A stretch of DNA of 64,000 nucleotides, taken from Desulfobacter latus. Its GTDB lineage: Bacteria > Desulfobacterota > Desulfobacteria > Desulfobacterales > Desulfobacteraceae. Position numbers and translations under genes: made by a program. The stretch lies in the NCBI RefSeq assembly GCF_013389365.1, contig NZ_JACADJ010000015.1:1-64000 (forward strand). The letters run 5' to 3'. The notes under the pieces were generated by a model, which saw only the letters and a list, made by a program, of their open reading frames with translations, did no database searches and was not told the DNA's origin. Shown piece by piece: positions 17,627 to 28,081 of the stretch (the stretch's first letter is position 1; each line of letters starts with the position of its first letter).

Positions 17627-20600
17627 TCATACCATGGTGGAGACATCCAGCAACGCCTTATCCAGGCGTTTGGCTGAAATTTTGAACCGGGTTTTCAGCT
17701 CCTGGGCATATACGGAAATTTTATACTCCTCCAGCATCCAGAAAAATGCTTCCACGGCCTTGGATTTTTCCTTTGACGAGCCCGGGTCCAGGCTTGATAT
17801 CAGATGGGCAAGCTTTCGTTCATAGGGTGCAACAAGCGCTTTTTTCTGTGCCTCTTTGGTCGGGTTGTCCACCCAGCGCCTGGCACGGATGGACAGGCAT
17901 TCCAGATTTTTAGGCAGCAAGGCAATCCGGTTTAAATCGTAGAGTTCCAGAAAATTGGCCGGACACAGGCTTTTCAGTTCATTGAATATTGCTGTTAATT
18001 CTTTGAAAATCACCGGTCGGTCTTTGGATGCAAGACTTAAGCGTTGCAGCAGGTCAAAACAGGCGGCATATTCCCGGCCCACGGCCAGAATGTCTTGCAT
18101 GGCTTTGCGCCCAAGGAGATAGAGCTTGGGACGAATCGTCTGCACATGGGCGTCAAACGCTTTTTGGGTAAAGATCTCTTTTTGAAAAAACGCCTTTGCC
18201 ATGGCATTGTAAGCCATGCCGGCAAAGGTGGGCCGGTCATTGAAACAGGGTGCGATCCGGCCTAAGCCCTCGGTCCTGTTTATATCTTTTTTCAATGCTT
18301 TGATATCATCGGGGAACATGATTTCAAACAGGCGACCCACCCCTTTGACGTGATTTTCCAAAGCCGCTTCCCTTGTTTTAAACAAGGTTAATGTCACCCC
18401 ATGGCTGTCTTGCTCGCAACAAAGACCGGGAAAGGCTTTACGTCGGGCGTCATTGTTTTCGTCCAACAGGATTTCCGGTTCGATATCGGAAAAATTCCAT
18501 TCCCGGAGACCTGTTTTTTCAAAGGCCTTTTTTGCCTGTTCAAAGGCATTGGTTTTTTCGGCAGGGTGCCGGCCGGCAAAAGCCCCGAGTTTTGACAAGT
18601 CCCTTAAGGATTTGATCTCCCTGTCTTTGTGGTCCCGGATGGATATCCGCATTTTCAAGTGATCCGCAAGATCCTCATCCGACCAGGCCGAGGCGGGGAT
18701 CACAAGATCGAAATGCTTGCGGATGACAGCGGACAGCTTTGAATATAAAGGCGCATCCGAGTCGGGCAGGTGGTCTGCAATAAACTCAGCGCGCTGCTGG
18801 ATGGGCATCAGCTTTACCCGATAGGTTTTGGGCAGGGCTTTGATCAGGGCGGCTATTTTTTCCCTGAGCAACCCCGGTACCAGAGTGTCTACCTGGTGGG
18901 GGCGGATAAGTGCCGCATCCTGGCTTGGCACTTTGAGGGTCACCCCGTCCGTCTTTGCCCCGGGGTTGAATTTGTAATCCAGGGCAAATTCCCCCTGGTC
19001 CGTGGCAAGGGTGTCGGGGAACCGGGCCAGAACCGCTTCGTCCACATCGGTTTTCTGCAGGTCCTCGCGGGTCATGCGCAGATAGGTATCCTCTTTTTTA
19101 TCTTTGATGAATTTGGCAAAGGTGCGGATGTTGTAAAAGGGTTTGGGCAGCCGGGACTGGTAGAACAAATAGATGTCATCCTCCGAAGCCAGGATGTCCC
19201 GCTGGCGGGTTTTGTCCTCCAGGGTTGCGATCTCTTCCATGAGATTTTTGTTGTGGCTCATGAACCCGAACTCCTGGAAGATCTCCCCCTGGACCAATGC
19301 ATGGCGGATGAACAATTCCCCGGACTCTTCAGGATTGATCTTTCCGTAGGCCACGGATCTGCCGCTTGCAAGGATAAGGCCGAACAAAGAGACCTGTTCG
19401 GATGCCACCACCTCCCCGCGTTTCTTTTCCCAGTGGGGATCACTGTAGGTGCGGGTGCAAAGGCTTTGGCCGATCTCTTCGATCCAGGCCGGGTCAATAT
19501 TGCCCACACACCGGGCAAAAAGTTGGCTGGTCTTGACATATTCGGCCGCCACAATCCAGTTGCCGGCCTTATTGAACAGGCCGGAGCCCGGAAAAATGAC
19601 AGCTTGTCTGCCCTTGGCCGCCGTGAAAAGGTTTTTCTCCTTTTTCTGGGCAATGCCGGCCAGATATCCGTGGAGAAGGGCCTTGTGGATGGCGGCATAT
19701 AAGGGCCCGCCATGTTCAAACCGACCGGCCTCAGGGTCTGTGTTCTCCTGAACTGCCGGTGACGGGCCGGCCTGTTCAATGCCGTGTTCTTTGATCATCC
19801 GGGTAATCTGGCCATGGATATCCTGCCACTCCCGCAGTCGTTTGAAGGAGAGAAAATTTTCAATGCACCATTTGCGCAGGGCTGAGCGTGATTTCAGCCG
19901 CTTTCCGGCGTCGATGCAGGCATTCCAGATGTTGAGCAGGGTGATGAAGTCTGATGCCGGGTCTTTGAACTGGGCATGTTTCTGGTCTGCGGCCTGGGCC
20001 TTGTCTGCCGGCCGTTGACGGATGTCGGACACGGTCAGGGCTGTGGTGATGACGACCGCTTCTTGAAGCACACCCGTATCTCCGGCGTTGAGCAGGATGC
20101 GGGAGAGCTTGGGGTCCATGGGCAGCCTGGCCATTAAGCGGCCCGAAGGGGTGAGCCTGTATTTTTTGCCCTGTTGTTTTTTGCCGGCTTTGTTTTTATT
20201 GGCCTCAATGGCGTTCAGTTCCAACAGTGTGTCAAACCCGTCCTTGATGCTTTTGGGCGCCGGCGGATCAATAAAGGGGAAGCTGGAGACATCGCCAAGC
20301 TGCAGGGCAATCATGCGTAAAATCACTTCAGCCAGATTGGAGCGCAAAATTTCAGGGGTTGTAAAGAAAGGGCGGCCATTGAAATCATCTTCATCATAAA
20401 GCCGGATGCATACGCCGTTTTCCACACGGCCGCAGCGGCCCATGCGCTGGTTGGCACTGGACTGGGACACGGGGCTGACCGGCAGTGCCGTGGTCCGGGT
20501 TCTTGGCGAATAGGCGGGGATACGGGCAAGGCCGGTGTCCACCACATATTTGATGCCGGGGATGGTCAACGATGTTTCCGCGACATTGGTGGAGATTACG

Positions 20601-21643
20601 ACGTTTCTGCCGGGGCCCGGAGCAAATACTCGGGCTTGTTCTCCGGCAGACAGCCGGGCAAACAGCGGCAGTATCGTGACCCCGGAAAGATTTTTCCCGT
20701 TAAGTATTTCCATGGTCTCTCCGATATCCTGCTCTGTGGGCATGAATATCAGGATGTCGCCGGTGTGGGTGCGCATTAACAGATCAGCGGTCTGTCGGGC
20801 GGCGGCCTCCACATATCCCGGGTCATCCGGGGTGCCGGCGTTGCTGTCTCCGGTATTACCATTCTCTTCAATGGGTGCATAGATCAGCTCCACCGGATAC
20901 ATCCGGCCGGACACCTCAATCACCGGGGCATTGTCAAAGGCTTTGGAAAATTTTTCCGTGTCGATGGTGGCACTGGTAATGATCAATTTGAGATCACGAC
21001 GCTTTTTGACAAGGCCGCGCAGGATGCCTAGAACAAAATCAATATTAAGACTGCGCTCATGGGCTTCATCCACAATCAGGGTGTCATACTGGTTTAAAAA
21101 GCGATCCTGCTGGGTTTCCGCCAGCAGAATACCGTCGGTCATCAGCTTGATATAGGCTTTGTCGGGTGTGTGGTCATCAAACCGGATTTTATATCCCACG
21201 GATTGCCCCAAGGATTCGTTGAGTTCAAAGGCAATGCGTTTGGCCACGGTCATGGCGGCAATGCGCCGGGGCTGGGTGCAGCCGATCATGCCCGATATTC
21301 CACGGCCCGCTTCCAGGCATAATTTAGGAATCTGGGTGGTTTTACCGGATCCGGTTTCACCTGAAATGATCACCACGGGATGATCCTGGATGGCCTGAAT
21401 GATTTTATTTTTTTCGGCATTGATGGGCAAATCCGGGTCAAAGCGGATGTTTTGGGGGCGGTTGTCCATGCGCTGCTGCCTGGTGTCAGCCGAAGCCCGG
21501 GCTTTTGCTAAAACATTTTTTAAATGATTTTTGCCCGGCCCCTGACCGGGTTTGCGCCTGCTGCGCAAGGCGCGGGCCAAAATATACCGGTCCCGGCACA
21601 TGGCCTTGGGAATGAGTGCTTTGATTTGATCTGAAATTGACAT
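17627..21643 (-). CDS. hrpA: ATP-dependent RNA helicase HrpA (DEAH box)
   Basis: A helicase of about 1338 residues, close to the E. coli HrpA length. The DEAH helicase core has Walker A GETGSGKTTQ (about residue 100), DEAHERS (about 191), SATI, and the QRMGRCGR motif VI. These are followed by the HA2/OB-fold region and the long HrpA-specific C-terminal DUF3418 domain. HrpA acts on translating ribosomes and mRNA; in E. coli it resolves stalled or collided ribosomes. The open frame extends to 21805, but the family N-terminus and a GGCGG element before ATG 21643 favour that start. It is divergent from the parAB fusion gene. Confidence 0.92.
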   Translation of the reverse strand: MSISDQIKALIPKAMCRDRYILARALRSRRKPGQGPGKNHLKNVLAKARASADTRQQRMDNRPQNIRFDPDLPINAEKNKIIQAIQDHPVVIISGETGSGKTTQIPKLCLEAGRGISGMIGCTQPRRIAAMTVAKRIAFELNESLGQSVGYKIRFDDHTPDKAYIKLMTDGILLAETQQDRFLNQYDTLIVDEAHERSLNIDFVLGILRGLVKKRRDLKLIITSATIDTEKFSKAFDNAPVIEVSGRMYPVELIYAPIEENGNTGDSNAGTPDDPGYVEAAARQTADLLMRTHTGDILIFMPTEQDIGETMEILNGKNLSGVTILPLFARLSAGEQARVFAPGPGRNVVISTNVAETSLTIPGIKYVVDTGLARIPAYSPRTRTTALPVSPVSQSSANQRMGRCGRVENGVCIRLYDEDDFNGRPFFTTPEILRSNLAEVILRMIALQLGDVSSFPFIDPPAPKSIKDGFDTLLELNAIEANKNKAGKKQQGKKYRLTPSGRLMARLPMDPKLSRILLNAGDTGVLQEAVVITTALTVSDIRQRPADKAQAADQKHAQFKDPASDFITLLNIWNACIDAGKRLKSRSALRKWCIENFLSFKRLREWQDIHGQITRMIKEHGIEQAGPSPAVQENTDPEAGRFEHGGPLYAAIHKALLHGYLAGIAQKKEKNLFTAAKGRQAVIFPGSGLFNKAGNWIVAAEYVKTSQLFARCVGNIDPAWIEEIGQSLCTRTYSDPHWEKKRGEVVASEQVSLFGLILASGRSVAYGKINPEESGELFIRHALVQGEIFQEFGFMSHNKNLMEEIATLEDKTRQRDILASEDDIYLFYQSRLPKPFYNIRTFAKFIKDKKEDTYLRMTREDLQKTDVDEAVLARFPDTLATDQGEFALDYKFNPGAKTDGVTLKVPSQDAALIRPHQVDTLVPGLLREKIAALIKALPKTYRVKLMPIQQRAEFIADHLPDSDAPLYSKLSAVIRKHFDLVIPASAWSDEDLADHLKMRISIRDHKDREIKSLRDLSKLGAFAGRHPAEKTNAFEQAKKAFEKTGLREWNFSDIEPEILLDENNDARRKAFPGLCCEQDSHGVTLTLFKTREAALENHVKGVGRLFEIMFPDDIKALKKDINRTEGLGRIAPCFNDRPTFAGMAYNAMAKAFFQKEIFTQKAFDAHVQTIRPKLYLLGRKAMQDILAVGREYAACFDLLQRLSLASKDRPVIFKELTAIFNELKSLCPANFLELYDLNRIALLPKNLECLSIRARRWVDNPTKEAQKKALVAPYERKLAHLISSLDPGSSKEKSKAVEAFFWMLEEYKISVYAQELKTRFKISAKRLDKALLDVSTMV

Positions 21644-21803
21644 AATACCGCCAATAGTAGCCAAGGTTTTAAAAATGTCAAATAAACCGTTTGAGACCAG
21701 CAATTTTTTTTGTTGACATGGATTTTGGAATAAGGGGATAACAACCATGGTTCGTGATTCTGTCGTATCCGTTAGAGCTTGTTTAAAATTAGCATTCTGT
21801 AAC

Positions 21804-21818
21804 ACTCGATCATCGAGT
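21804..21818. repeat. 15-bp palindrome, copy 2
   Basis: ACTCGATCATCGAGT has perfect 7-base arms around a central C. It lies between the divergent hrpA and par genes, 65 bases before the parA' ATG. Related copies are at 1396-1410 and 24766-24780. It does not resemble the parS consensus. Confidence 0.55.
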
Positions 21819-21882
21819 AACAGCCTGTCGAATGGCTATATGTTTGCCTATACACCACAATTATGATAAGAAAATTTAAATT

Positions 21883-23061
21883 ATGACTCAGATTATCAGT
21901 ATTGCCAATCAGAAGGGCGGGGTTGGTAAAACCACCACAGCAGTCAATCTGGCTGCCTCCCTTGCCAAACTGAAAAAAAAAGTGCTGCTTGTGGATTGTG
22001 ACTCCCAGGCCAATGCAACAACGGGGCTCGGGGTGAACAAACCCGACCTTGAAGCCTCTTTGTATGATGGGTTGATTGGAGAAACCGGCATTGAAGATAT
22101 GCTTTTACCCACCATGCTGCAGGGGTTGACCCTGGTGCCGGCCAATGTTGATTTCATTATTTATGGCCTTTGCCAGGGAACTATTAAAACGATGATAAAC
22201 AAGAAGCGGAAAAGCACCGGTCTGGGCCGGGGAATATCAGCGCTTATTCCCGATATGGAAGAACCTGAAGTCAATTCGGATTTTTTCTTTTGTAATATTG
22301 ATCAATTAAATCCGAATCGTTACCAGCCGAGAACCCGGTTCAGTGAAGAAGAACTGGGACGGCTTACCCGGTCCATTGCTGAACAGGGGGTGCTGCAGCC
22401 CCTGTTGGCCAGGAAAATGGATGGTGCGTATGAGCTGATTGCCGGAGAGCGGCGTCTACGGGCCGCAAAGGCCGCTGGACTCACTCAAGTTCCAGTTATT
22501 ATTATAGATCTTGCTGATGAGCAGGTCCTTGAAGTTTCGATTATCGAAAATATCCAAAGGGAAAATCTCAATGTGCTTGAAGAGGCGGAAGCCTATTTTC
22601 GGCTTATTGACGAATTTGGATATACCCAGGAAAAGGTGGCTGAGAAAATCGGCAAGAACCGGTCCACTATTGCCAATCTGCTGCGTTTGCGCAGCCTGCC
22701 CGAAGAGATCAAAGAGGGTCTGATTGTCGAAAAGATCAGCATGGGACATGCCCGGGCACTGTTGGGGGCCGGTGCTGTTGAAAATCAGCTTTATTTGTTC
22801 AAGCAGGTGGTGGAAAAACAACTGTCGGTGCGGGAAACCGAACGTTTGGTCAATCAGGCTAAAAAACAGCCCCGGAACATCGAAAAAAAAATTACTGCGG
22901 ACGAAAAACAGTTTCTGGAAGAGACCTCGTCCCAGATATCCTCCCGGATCAACTCTCCGGTCTCCATCAAGAAAAATGGGGGCCGTGGAAGAATTGAGAT
23001 CAAATTCTCATCCGGGACTGAATTTAACCGTCTTGTAGAGTTGCTGAGTAGAATTTCATGA
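21883..23061 (+). CDS. parB: ParA'-ParB fusion: truncated ParA ATPase joined in frame to full-length ParB
   Basis: The 392-residue product has two parts. Residues 1-95 are a normal ParA/Soj N-terminus: deviant Walker [27 protein letters not shown] (Walker A') and [10 protein letters not shown]. The rest of ParA (Walker B and the C-terminal half, about 150 residues) is absent. From about residue 104 a complete ParB follows: [20 protein letters not shown], the Box I/II CTPase-type motifs [10 protein letters not shown] and [25 protein letters not shown], and the helix-turn-helix parS-binding core. ATG 22192, preceded 12 bases earlier by AGGGA, lies exactly at the usual ParB start, so ParB of 289 residues could also be made alone. 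ParB loads on parS and works with ParA and SMC in chromosome segregation. Either a natural internal deletion of parA or an assembly error must be considered. The stop overlaps the ispH start. Confidence 0.85.
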   Translation: MTQIISIANQKGGVGKTTTAVNLAASLAKLKKKVLLVDCDSQANATTGLGVNKPDLEASLYDGLIGETGIEDMLLPTMLQGLTLVPANVDFIIYGLCQGTIKTMINKKRKSTGLGRGISALIPDMEEPEVNSDFFFCNIDQLNPNRYQPRTRFSEEELGRLTRSIAEQGVLQPLLARKMDGAYELIAGERRLRAAKAAGLTQVPVIIIDLADEQVLEVSIIENIQRENLNVLEEAEAYFRLIDEFGYTQEKVAEKIGKNRSTIANLLRLRSLPEEIKEGLIVEKISMGHARALLGAGAVENQLYLFKQVVEKQLSVRETERLVNQAKKQPRNIEKKITADEKQFLEETSSQISSRINSPVSIKKNGGRGRIEIKFSSGTEFNRLVELLSRIS

Positions 23062-24764
23062 AAATTTCAATTGCTAAAACAGCCGGGTTCTGTATGGGTG
23101 TCCGCCGGGCCGTGGACATGGTGCTGGATGCATCCAATAAGGCCAAGGAACCCATTTATACGTACGGCCCTTTAATTCATAATCCCCAGGTTCTGGAGAT
23201 GCTGGAAAACAAACGGATTTTTCGGATGGATACGATACCTGAATCCGGAAAGGGCATTGTACTCATTCGGGCCCACGGGGTGCCGCCCCAGGATGAAAAG
23301 GCCCTGGCGGATGCCGGATTCACCGTGCTTAACGCCACTTGCCCCCGGGTGGTCAGGGTGCAGGTGATCATCGACAAATATTCAAAAAAAGGCTATGACA
23401 CCATTATCCTTGGCGATGAAAAGCATCCCGAGGTGATCGGCCTTTTAGGCTATGCCCGGGATAAAGGGCATACCGTCATCAGTCTGGATGAGCTTAAGGC
23501 GCTTCCCAGGTTTGAAAAGGCGGTTGTGGTCGCCCAGACCACGCAGAATACCAAAATTTTTGCGGATATCCAGGCCTGGTGCCGCAAAAATGTCCCTCAT
23601 TACGAAATTTTTAACACCATCTGTGATTCCACGGAAAAGCGGCAGGATGAAGTCAGGGAGATGGCCGGTACCCATGACGCCGTCATTGTTGTGGGCGGAA
23701 AATTTTCCGGAAATACAAAGCGCCTGGCCCAGGTGGCTGCGGAAACCGGTAAACCATCCATGCACATTGAACAGGCCTCGGAAATCGACTATGAATCCAT
23801 TTCCCATGCACAATCCATTGCCATTACCGCAGGGGCCTCCACCCCTAACTGGATTATCAATGACACCTGCAGCAAGGTGCAACAGGCATTCAGGGAAAAA
23901 CAGCCCGGGCAAGGAAAGATTAGGGACGTAATGGATGTGTTGATGAAAACCAACATGATTCTGGCCGCAGGGGCCGCTTGTCTGACCCTGGGAGCAGCCA
24001 TGATCTCCGGCGCACAAAACCCGGCCATACCAGCGGTTATTGCCATGTTTTATATTTTGTCCATGCAGATCATGAACAACATGATGACCATCGGGTCCGA
24101 TACCTACAACAAACCGGACCGGGCAGCCCTTTATAAGCAAAACAAGGGATGGCTTTTGTTGATGGCGTTTCTGTCCGGTGCAATCGGGCTTTACCTTGCA
24201 TGGACAAGGGGATGGGGGTACTTTGGTGTGCTGCTTATCATGATGCTGTTAGGCATGTCATATACCCGTACCATTTTCCCCTCCTTTTCCTCCGGGCGTA
24301 AAATTTACCGGCTCAAGGATGTGCCGGGATCAAAAACCATTCTCATTGCAGTGGCATGGGGTATGGTTACAGGCTTGATGCCCGGGATCAGCCTTAAGGC
24401 AAACCTGGCTCTGACCCTGGTCGCCTTTATTTTTGCCACGGGGTTATCGTTTGCCAGGACAGCCTTCATGGATATCCTGGCTGTCCAGGGTGACAGGATT
24501 GCAGGTCGGGAAACCCTTCCCATTCTTCTGGGCAAAAAGAAAAGCCTTAAATTTGTTCATTACACCCTTGTGGCCACAATTATTATTCCTTTTCTTTTAA
24601 CTGTCTGGATGTCGCCTGTTGTATGTGGTCTTGCCCTGATACCGGCTTTTATGCTTATATTGACCTTCCGGTATAAGAAAGATAATGATATTTCCGCTGA
24701 TTTTTATGAATTCTGGTTCGAAGTCCCCTTGCTGCTTGCCGGCATTATTGCCGCTGTCGGCTGA
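23058..24764 (+). CDS. ispH: IspH-UbiA fusion (HMBPP reductase + prenyltransferase)
   Basis: The 568-residue protein joins two isoprenoid enzymes. Residues 1-280 are a full IspH/LytB, the last MEP-pathway enzyme, which makes IPP and DMAPP from HMBPP. The three [4Fe-4S] ligands are visible as Cys12 (GFCMGVRR), Cys95 (NATCPRVV) and Cys189 ([10 protein letters not shown]), with HPEVIG also present. Residues of about 290-568 are a polytopic UbiA-superfamily prenyltransferase with a modified first Asp motif ([15 protein letters not shown]) and a second motif [17 protein letters not shown]. The fusion could channel prenyl units into a membrane lipid or quinone, but the prenyl acceptor is unknown. 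A separate MenA is at 47634-48509. The ATG overlaps the parB stop (ATGA), so translation is coupled to the partition gene. Confidence 0.9.
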   Translation: MKISIAKTAGFCMGVRRAVDMVLDASNKAKEPIYTYGPLIHNPQVLEMLENKRIFRMDTIPESGKGIVLIRAHGVPPQDEKALADAGFTVLNATCPRVVRVQVIIDKYSKKGYDTIILGDEKHPEVIGLLGYARDKGHTVISLDELKALPRFEKAVVVAQTTQNTKIFADIQAWCRKNVPHYEIFNTICDSTEKRQDEVREMAGTHDAVIVVGGKFSGNTKRLAQVAAETGKPSMHIEQASEIDYESISHAQSIAITAGASTPNWIINDTCSKVQQAFREKQPGQGKIRDVMDVLMKTNMILAAGAACLTLGAAMISGAQNPAIPAVIAMFYILSMQIMNNMMTIGSDTYNKPDRAALYKQNKGWLLLMAFLSGAIGLYLAWTRGWGYFGVLLIMMLLGMSYTRTIFPSFSSGRKIYRLKDVPGSKTILIAVAWGMVTGLMPGISLKANLALTLVAFIFATGLSFARTAFMDILAVQGDRIAGRETLPILLGKKKSLKFVHYTLVATIIIPFLLTVWMSPVVCGLALIPAFMLILTFRYKKDNDISADFYEFWFEVPLLLAGIIAAVG

Positions 24765-24765
24765 T

Positions 24766-24780
24766 ACTCGATTATCAAGT
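24766..24780. repeat. 15-bp palindrome, copy 3
   Basis: ACTCGATTATCAAGT is an imperfect palindrome that begins one base after the ispH-ubiA stop codon. It belongs with the copies at 1396-1410 and 21804-21818. Confidence 0.4.
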
Positions 24781-24795
24781 TTTTAAGGTCATGAT

Positions 24796-24874
24796 AATTT
24801 AGCGCCCTTTGGGCGATTGTTAGGTGCTGGGTGCTGGGTGCTGGGTGCTGGAGAATGGAAATTTCTATACTATA
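24796..24874 (-). repeat. Heptamer/hairpin dispersed repeat, copy B (4 heptamers)
   Basis: Minus-strand copy: TAGAAATTTCCATTCTC, four CAGCACC heptamers, TAAC, then CGCCCAAAGGGCG and CTAAATTA. It lacks the CAGCC insert before the hairpin seen in copies A and C. It lies between the convergent ispH-ubiA and P-type ATPase genes and may also act as a terminator. Confidence 0.85.
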
Positions 24875-24896
24875 AATTTAAAGATAACCGCAGCCA

Positions 24897-27662
24897 TCAG
24901 GCACTGTCTTTCAGCGAGTACCGCATCAGGGAGCGAACCCATTTTTCAAGGGAGACCGCTGGAAAAATAATGAACGCCGCAGCAAGGGTCAGCCCGATTT
25001 CAGTGAACGACAGCGGTGCTGTGTGGAAGACCCGCTGCATCAAGGGCAGGTAAACGAACAGCCCCTGCAAAGCAAGAACCACACCAATTCCCCAGAATAC
25101 GGTGGGATTACTGAAAAATCCGATTTTCAGCAGACTGTCTTTGAGTGATCGGCAGTGGGTCATGTAGAAGATCTGGAACAGAATGACAAAGGTCACAGCC
25201 ATGGTCTGGCTCTTGGCCAGGACCAGTGGTGCAGCAATGCTCGCGGCTAGTTCCTGTTGATATTTCATAGTAAAGAGCACAATCGTGCCGGCGGTCATCA
25301 GCAGGGAGACCGTTACTACCCGGAAAACCACAAAACCGCTAAACAGCGGTGCGTCCGGATTGCGAGGCGGCCGATGCATAATATCCGGTTCCTTGACCTC
25401 AAAGGCCAGGGGCAGAGCCAGGGCGACCGCTGCAACCAGATTGATCCACAGCAACTGGGTCGGCAGCATGGGCAGCAACAGCACTTTTTTGACCGGGTCA
25501 AAGGGAAAGAACATGATGCCGTAAATCAGGATCAACGCCAGGCCGAGATTGGTGGGCAATAAAAAGGCCAGCGATTTGATCAGATTGTCGTAGACCCGTC
25601 TCCCTTCCTCCACCGCCGCGCTGATACTTGCAAAATTGTCATCCGCCAGAACAATATCCGCCGATTCCTTGGATACCGCCGTGCCGGTAATGCCCATGGC
25701 CACGCCGATATTGGCCTGTTTGAGCGATGGCGCATCGTTGACGCCGTCACCGGTCATGGCAACAATATGCCGTTCTTTTTGCAGGGCACGCACCAGACGG
25801 AGCTTATGTTCCGGGGCGACCCGGGCAAAAATGTTGGTGGTCAGCGCTGTCTGTTGCAGGATGGCTGCATCCATGGTTGCCAATTCCGCCCCGGTAACGA
25901 CCTGGTCGCTGACTGCCAGGTTGAGCGCCTTACCGATGGCAAGGGCTGTGGAGCGGTGATCGCCGGTGATCATCTTCACCTTGATCCCGGCATGATGGCA
26001 GGCCTTGATGGCTTCGACCGCCTCAATGCGCGGCGGATCAATCATACCGATCAGGCCCAGAAAGGTAAACCCCTGTTTCACCGAATCCGGTGAGAGCATA
26101 TCGGGTGCGCCCGGGTCCCGCTGCTTGCCGGCTATGGCCAGCACCCGCATGCCCTGGCTGCCCATGCGGTTGATCTCCGCTATGATCTGTTGCGGATCAT
26201 CCGTGGTCTGTCCTGCCGTATGGCAGCGGCTCACAATAACCTCGGGCGCCCCCTTGAGTATAATGGTTTTTTCGGCACCACCGTGCAGCGTGGCCATATA
26301 CTGGTTTTCCGATGAAAACGGTATGCTGTCGAGCCGGGGAAAGCGCGTGTCGGCATTCTCAATAGATATACCGGCCTTGGCGGCGGCAACCAGGAGGGCG
26401 GATTCGGTCGGGTCGCCGGTGATGTGCCACCCGCTTGCTTCCTGATGCAGGGTGGCATCGTTGCACAGGGTCGCCTTGATCAGCAGATCCTCTATGTCTT
26501 CGGGCAGCTGAGCTACTTTCCGGTCCTCGATGGTGAAGCTGCCCAGAGGATCGTCATCGCTGCCATTGATCCGGCAACGGGTCTGCAAGGTCCGCAGTTC
26601 GGTTACGGTCATTTCGTTACTGGTCAGTGTGCCGGTTTTGTCGGAACAGATTACGGTGGTGCTGCCCAGGGTTTCCACGGCGGGCAGTTTGCGGATGATG
26701 GCGTTTCGGCGTGCCATTCGCTGCACCCCGATGGCCAGGGCGATGGTCACCACTGCAGGCAAGCCCTCGGGGATGGCCCCGACCGCCAGCGCTATGGCAA
26801 AAATAAGGGTTTCTTTCAGGGCTGTACCCAGCGGGATGGCGATATCCAGGGCCCGTTTCACGCCAATCGCCAGGATCACCACGGAAATGACGGAAATCCC
26901 AATGGTAATATAGGTACTGACCTCATCCAGTTTTTTGGTGAGCGGTGTTTCCAGGTCAACGGTGCTTTCGAGCATATCAGAAATACGGCCCAGCTCCGTG
27001 CCCATGCCGGTGGCCGTAACCACGGCTGTCGCCGTACCCGTTGTGACCAGGGTGCCGCTGTAGACCATACAGGTCCGGTCGCCGATCACGGCATCCCTGC
27101 TGACCGAAGCGGTGTTTTTTTCAACCGGCACTGATTCGCCGGTCAGGGCTGCCTCTTCCACCTGCAGATTGTTGATGCTGATTAGACGCATATCCGCGGC
27201 TACGCTATCGCCTGCCGCCAGGAGCACCACATCGCCGGGCACCAGTTCAGAGGCGGGAATGGTGGTATTTTTCCCTTCCCGGATAGCGATGGCATTCTGC
27301 GGAACCATCCCGGAAAGGGCTTCGATGGCCTGTCCGGCCTTAAATTCCTGGACGAAGCCGATAACGGCGTTAATCAGCACCACCGAAAGCACCACCAGAC
27401 CGTCGGTCATTTTACCGAGCAAGATCGCCAGGGTGCCGGAGGCGAGCAGGACCCATATCAGGGAATTATTGATCTGACGCCACAGAAGCCGAAGAATGCC
27501 GTCCTGCTTTGTCTTGCGTATCAGGTTGGGACCGTGAATGCGCAGCCGCTCCGTCACCTCATCGGCGGTGAGCCCGGCCTCGCTGCTGTGCAGGGCGGTA
27601 AAGACCCTGTCCGGTTCCAGGGTGTGCCAGTCAATGGCTTCAGGTTGTATGTCTTTATCCAT
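24897..27662 (-). CDS. P-type cation-transporting ATPase (P2, PMR1/PacL-like)
   Basis: A 921-residue ion pump of the P2 class. It has the actuator motif TGES, the membrane motif [13 protein letters not shown] (with the PEGL typical of Ca2+-type pumps), the phosphorylation site DKTGTLT (near residue 340), the nucleotide-binding domain with KGAPEVI, and the hinge [13 protein letters not shown]. Ten transmembrane segments are expected, with four or more hydrophobic stretches after residue 690. Calcium or manganese export is likely; Na+/K+-like or Mg2+ transport cannot be excluded from sequence. The gene stands alone between a dispersed repeat and a toxin-gene remnant. Confidence 0.9.
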   Translation of the reverse strand: MDKDIQPEAIDWHTLEPDRVFTALHSSEAGLTADEVTERLRIHGPNLIRKTKQDGILRLLWRQINNSLIWVLLASGTLAILLGKMTDGLVVLSVVLINAVIGFVQEFKAGQAIEALSGMVPQNAIAIREGKNTTIPASELVPGDVVLLAAGDSVAADMRLISINNLQVEEAALTGESVPVEKNTASVSRDAVIGDRTCMVYSGTLVTTGTATAVVTATGMGTELGRISDMLESTVDLETPLTKKLDEVSTYITIGISVISVVILAIGVKRALDIAIPLGTALKETLIFAIALAVGAIPEGLPAVVTIALAIGVQRMARRNAIIRKLPAVETLGSTTVICSDKTGTLTSNEMTVTELRTLQTRCRINGSDDDPLGSFTIEDRKVAQLPEDIEDLLIKATLCNDATLHQEASGWHITGDPTESALLVAAAKAGISIENADTRFPRLDSIPFSSENQYMATLHGGAEKTIILKGAPEVIVSRCHTAGQTTDDPQQIIAEINRMGSQGMRVLAIAGKQRDPGAPDMLSPDSVKQGFTFLGLIGMIDPPRIEAVEAIKACHHAGIKVKMITGDHRSTALAIGKALNLAVSDQVVTGAELATMDAAILQQTALTTNIFARVAPEHKLRLVRALQKERHIVAMTGDGVNDAPSLKQANIGVAMGITGTAVSKESADIVLADDNFASISAAVEEGRRVYDNLIKSLAFLLPTNLGLALILIYGIMFFPFDPVKKVLLLPMLPTQLLWINLVAAVALALPLAFEVKEPDIMHRPPRNPDAPLFSGFVVFRVVTVSLLMTAGTIVLFTMKYQQELAASIAAPLVLAKSQTMAVTFVILFQIFYMTHCRSLKDSLLKIGFFSNPTVFWGIGVVLALQGLFVYLPLMQRVFHTAPLSFTEIGLTLAAAFIIFPAVSLEKWVRSLMRYSLKDSA

Positions 27663-27707
27663 CAGTGATGCAGCGTCCTTTGACTCAAAAGATGACCGAG
27701 AAGGGAA

Positions 27708-27812
27708 TCAGAATTTATAGACATCTCGACAATGACCGATCCGGACCACAACGATTTTTACAACGGTATCCTGAATTTCACAGATGACTCGATAATCTCC
27801 AATTCGATACAT
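27708..27812 (-). pseudogene. RelE/ParE-family toxin C-terminal remnant
   Basis: On the minus strand a 34-residue frame reads [15 protein letters not shown], then [19 protein letters not shown] and a stop. This is the characteristic C-terminal half of RelE-type mRNA interferases ([11 protein letters not shown] and VVRIGHRRDVY are family hallmarks). A stop codon lies directly before the ATG, and no N-terminal half or antitoxin gene is visible nearby, so it is a fragment. The stretch 27663-28282 otherwise has no gene. It holds this remnant, an AT-rich zone and a promoter/terminator pair before the chemoreceptor gene. Confidence 0.75.
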
Positions 27813-28046
27813 CTATTTATTCTATGTTTCAAAAAGGAAATTGTCAACAGCCCATAGAACGTGCAATTTTGATAACTGGCGCAATATTCGGCCATGATCA
27901 TCGTTTCGCCCACTTTGTGGGTTTTAATCAAATAAAATCACATAACCAACTGATTATAAATGCTATTATTTTTATAATTATCAAACAGGCTCTTAGGAAT
28001 GAGTCCGATCAATAGCTTTTGGAAAATTTTTAGGTTAAAAAAACAC

Positions 28047-28075
28047 TTGACATATTAATTTTCAACTTCTATTTT
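28047..28075 (+). promoter_or_regulatory. Sigma-70-type promoter upstream of the chemoreceptor
   Basis: TTGACA (28047-28052), a 17-base spacer and TATTTT (28070-28075) in an AT-rich stretch. Transcription would start near 28082. Confidence 0.5.
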
Positions 28076-28081
28076 TAGCCA

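Noticed and set aside
18770-19702. 310-codon plus-strand open frame inside hrpA
   Set aside because: It is the complement of conserved HrpA sequence, and its product matches no family.
21819-21882. Search for a parS site before the par genes
   Set aside because: No sequence close to TGTTTCACGTGAAACA was seen here or elsewhere; the nearby 15-bp palindrome has a different sequence.
26424-27134. 236-codon frame opposite the P-type ATPase
   Set aside because: Antisense shadow of well-conserved ATPase motifs; Gly/His-rich composition typical of complement frames.
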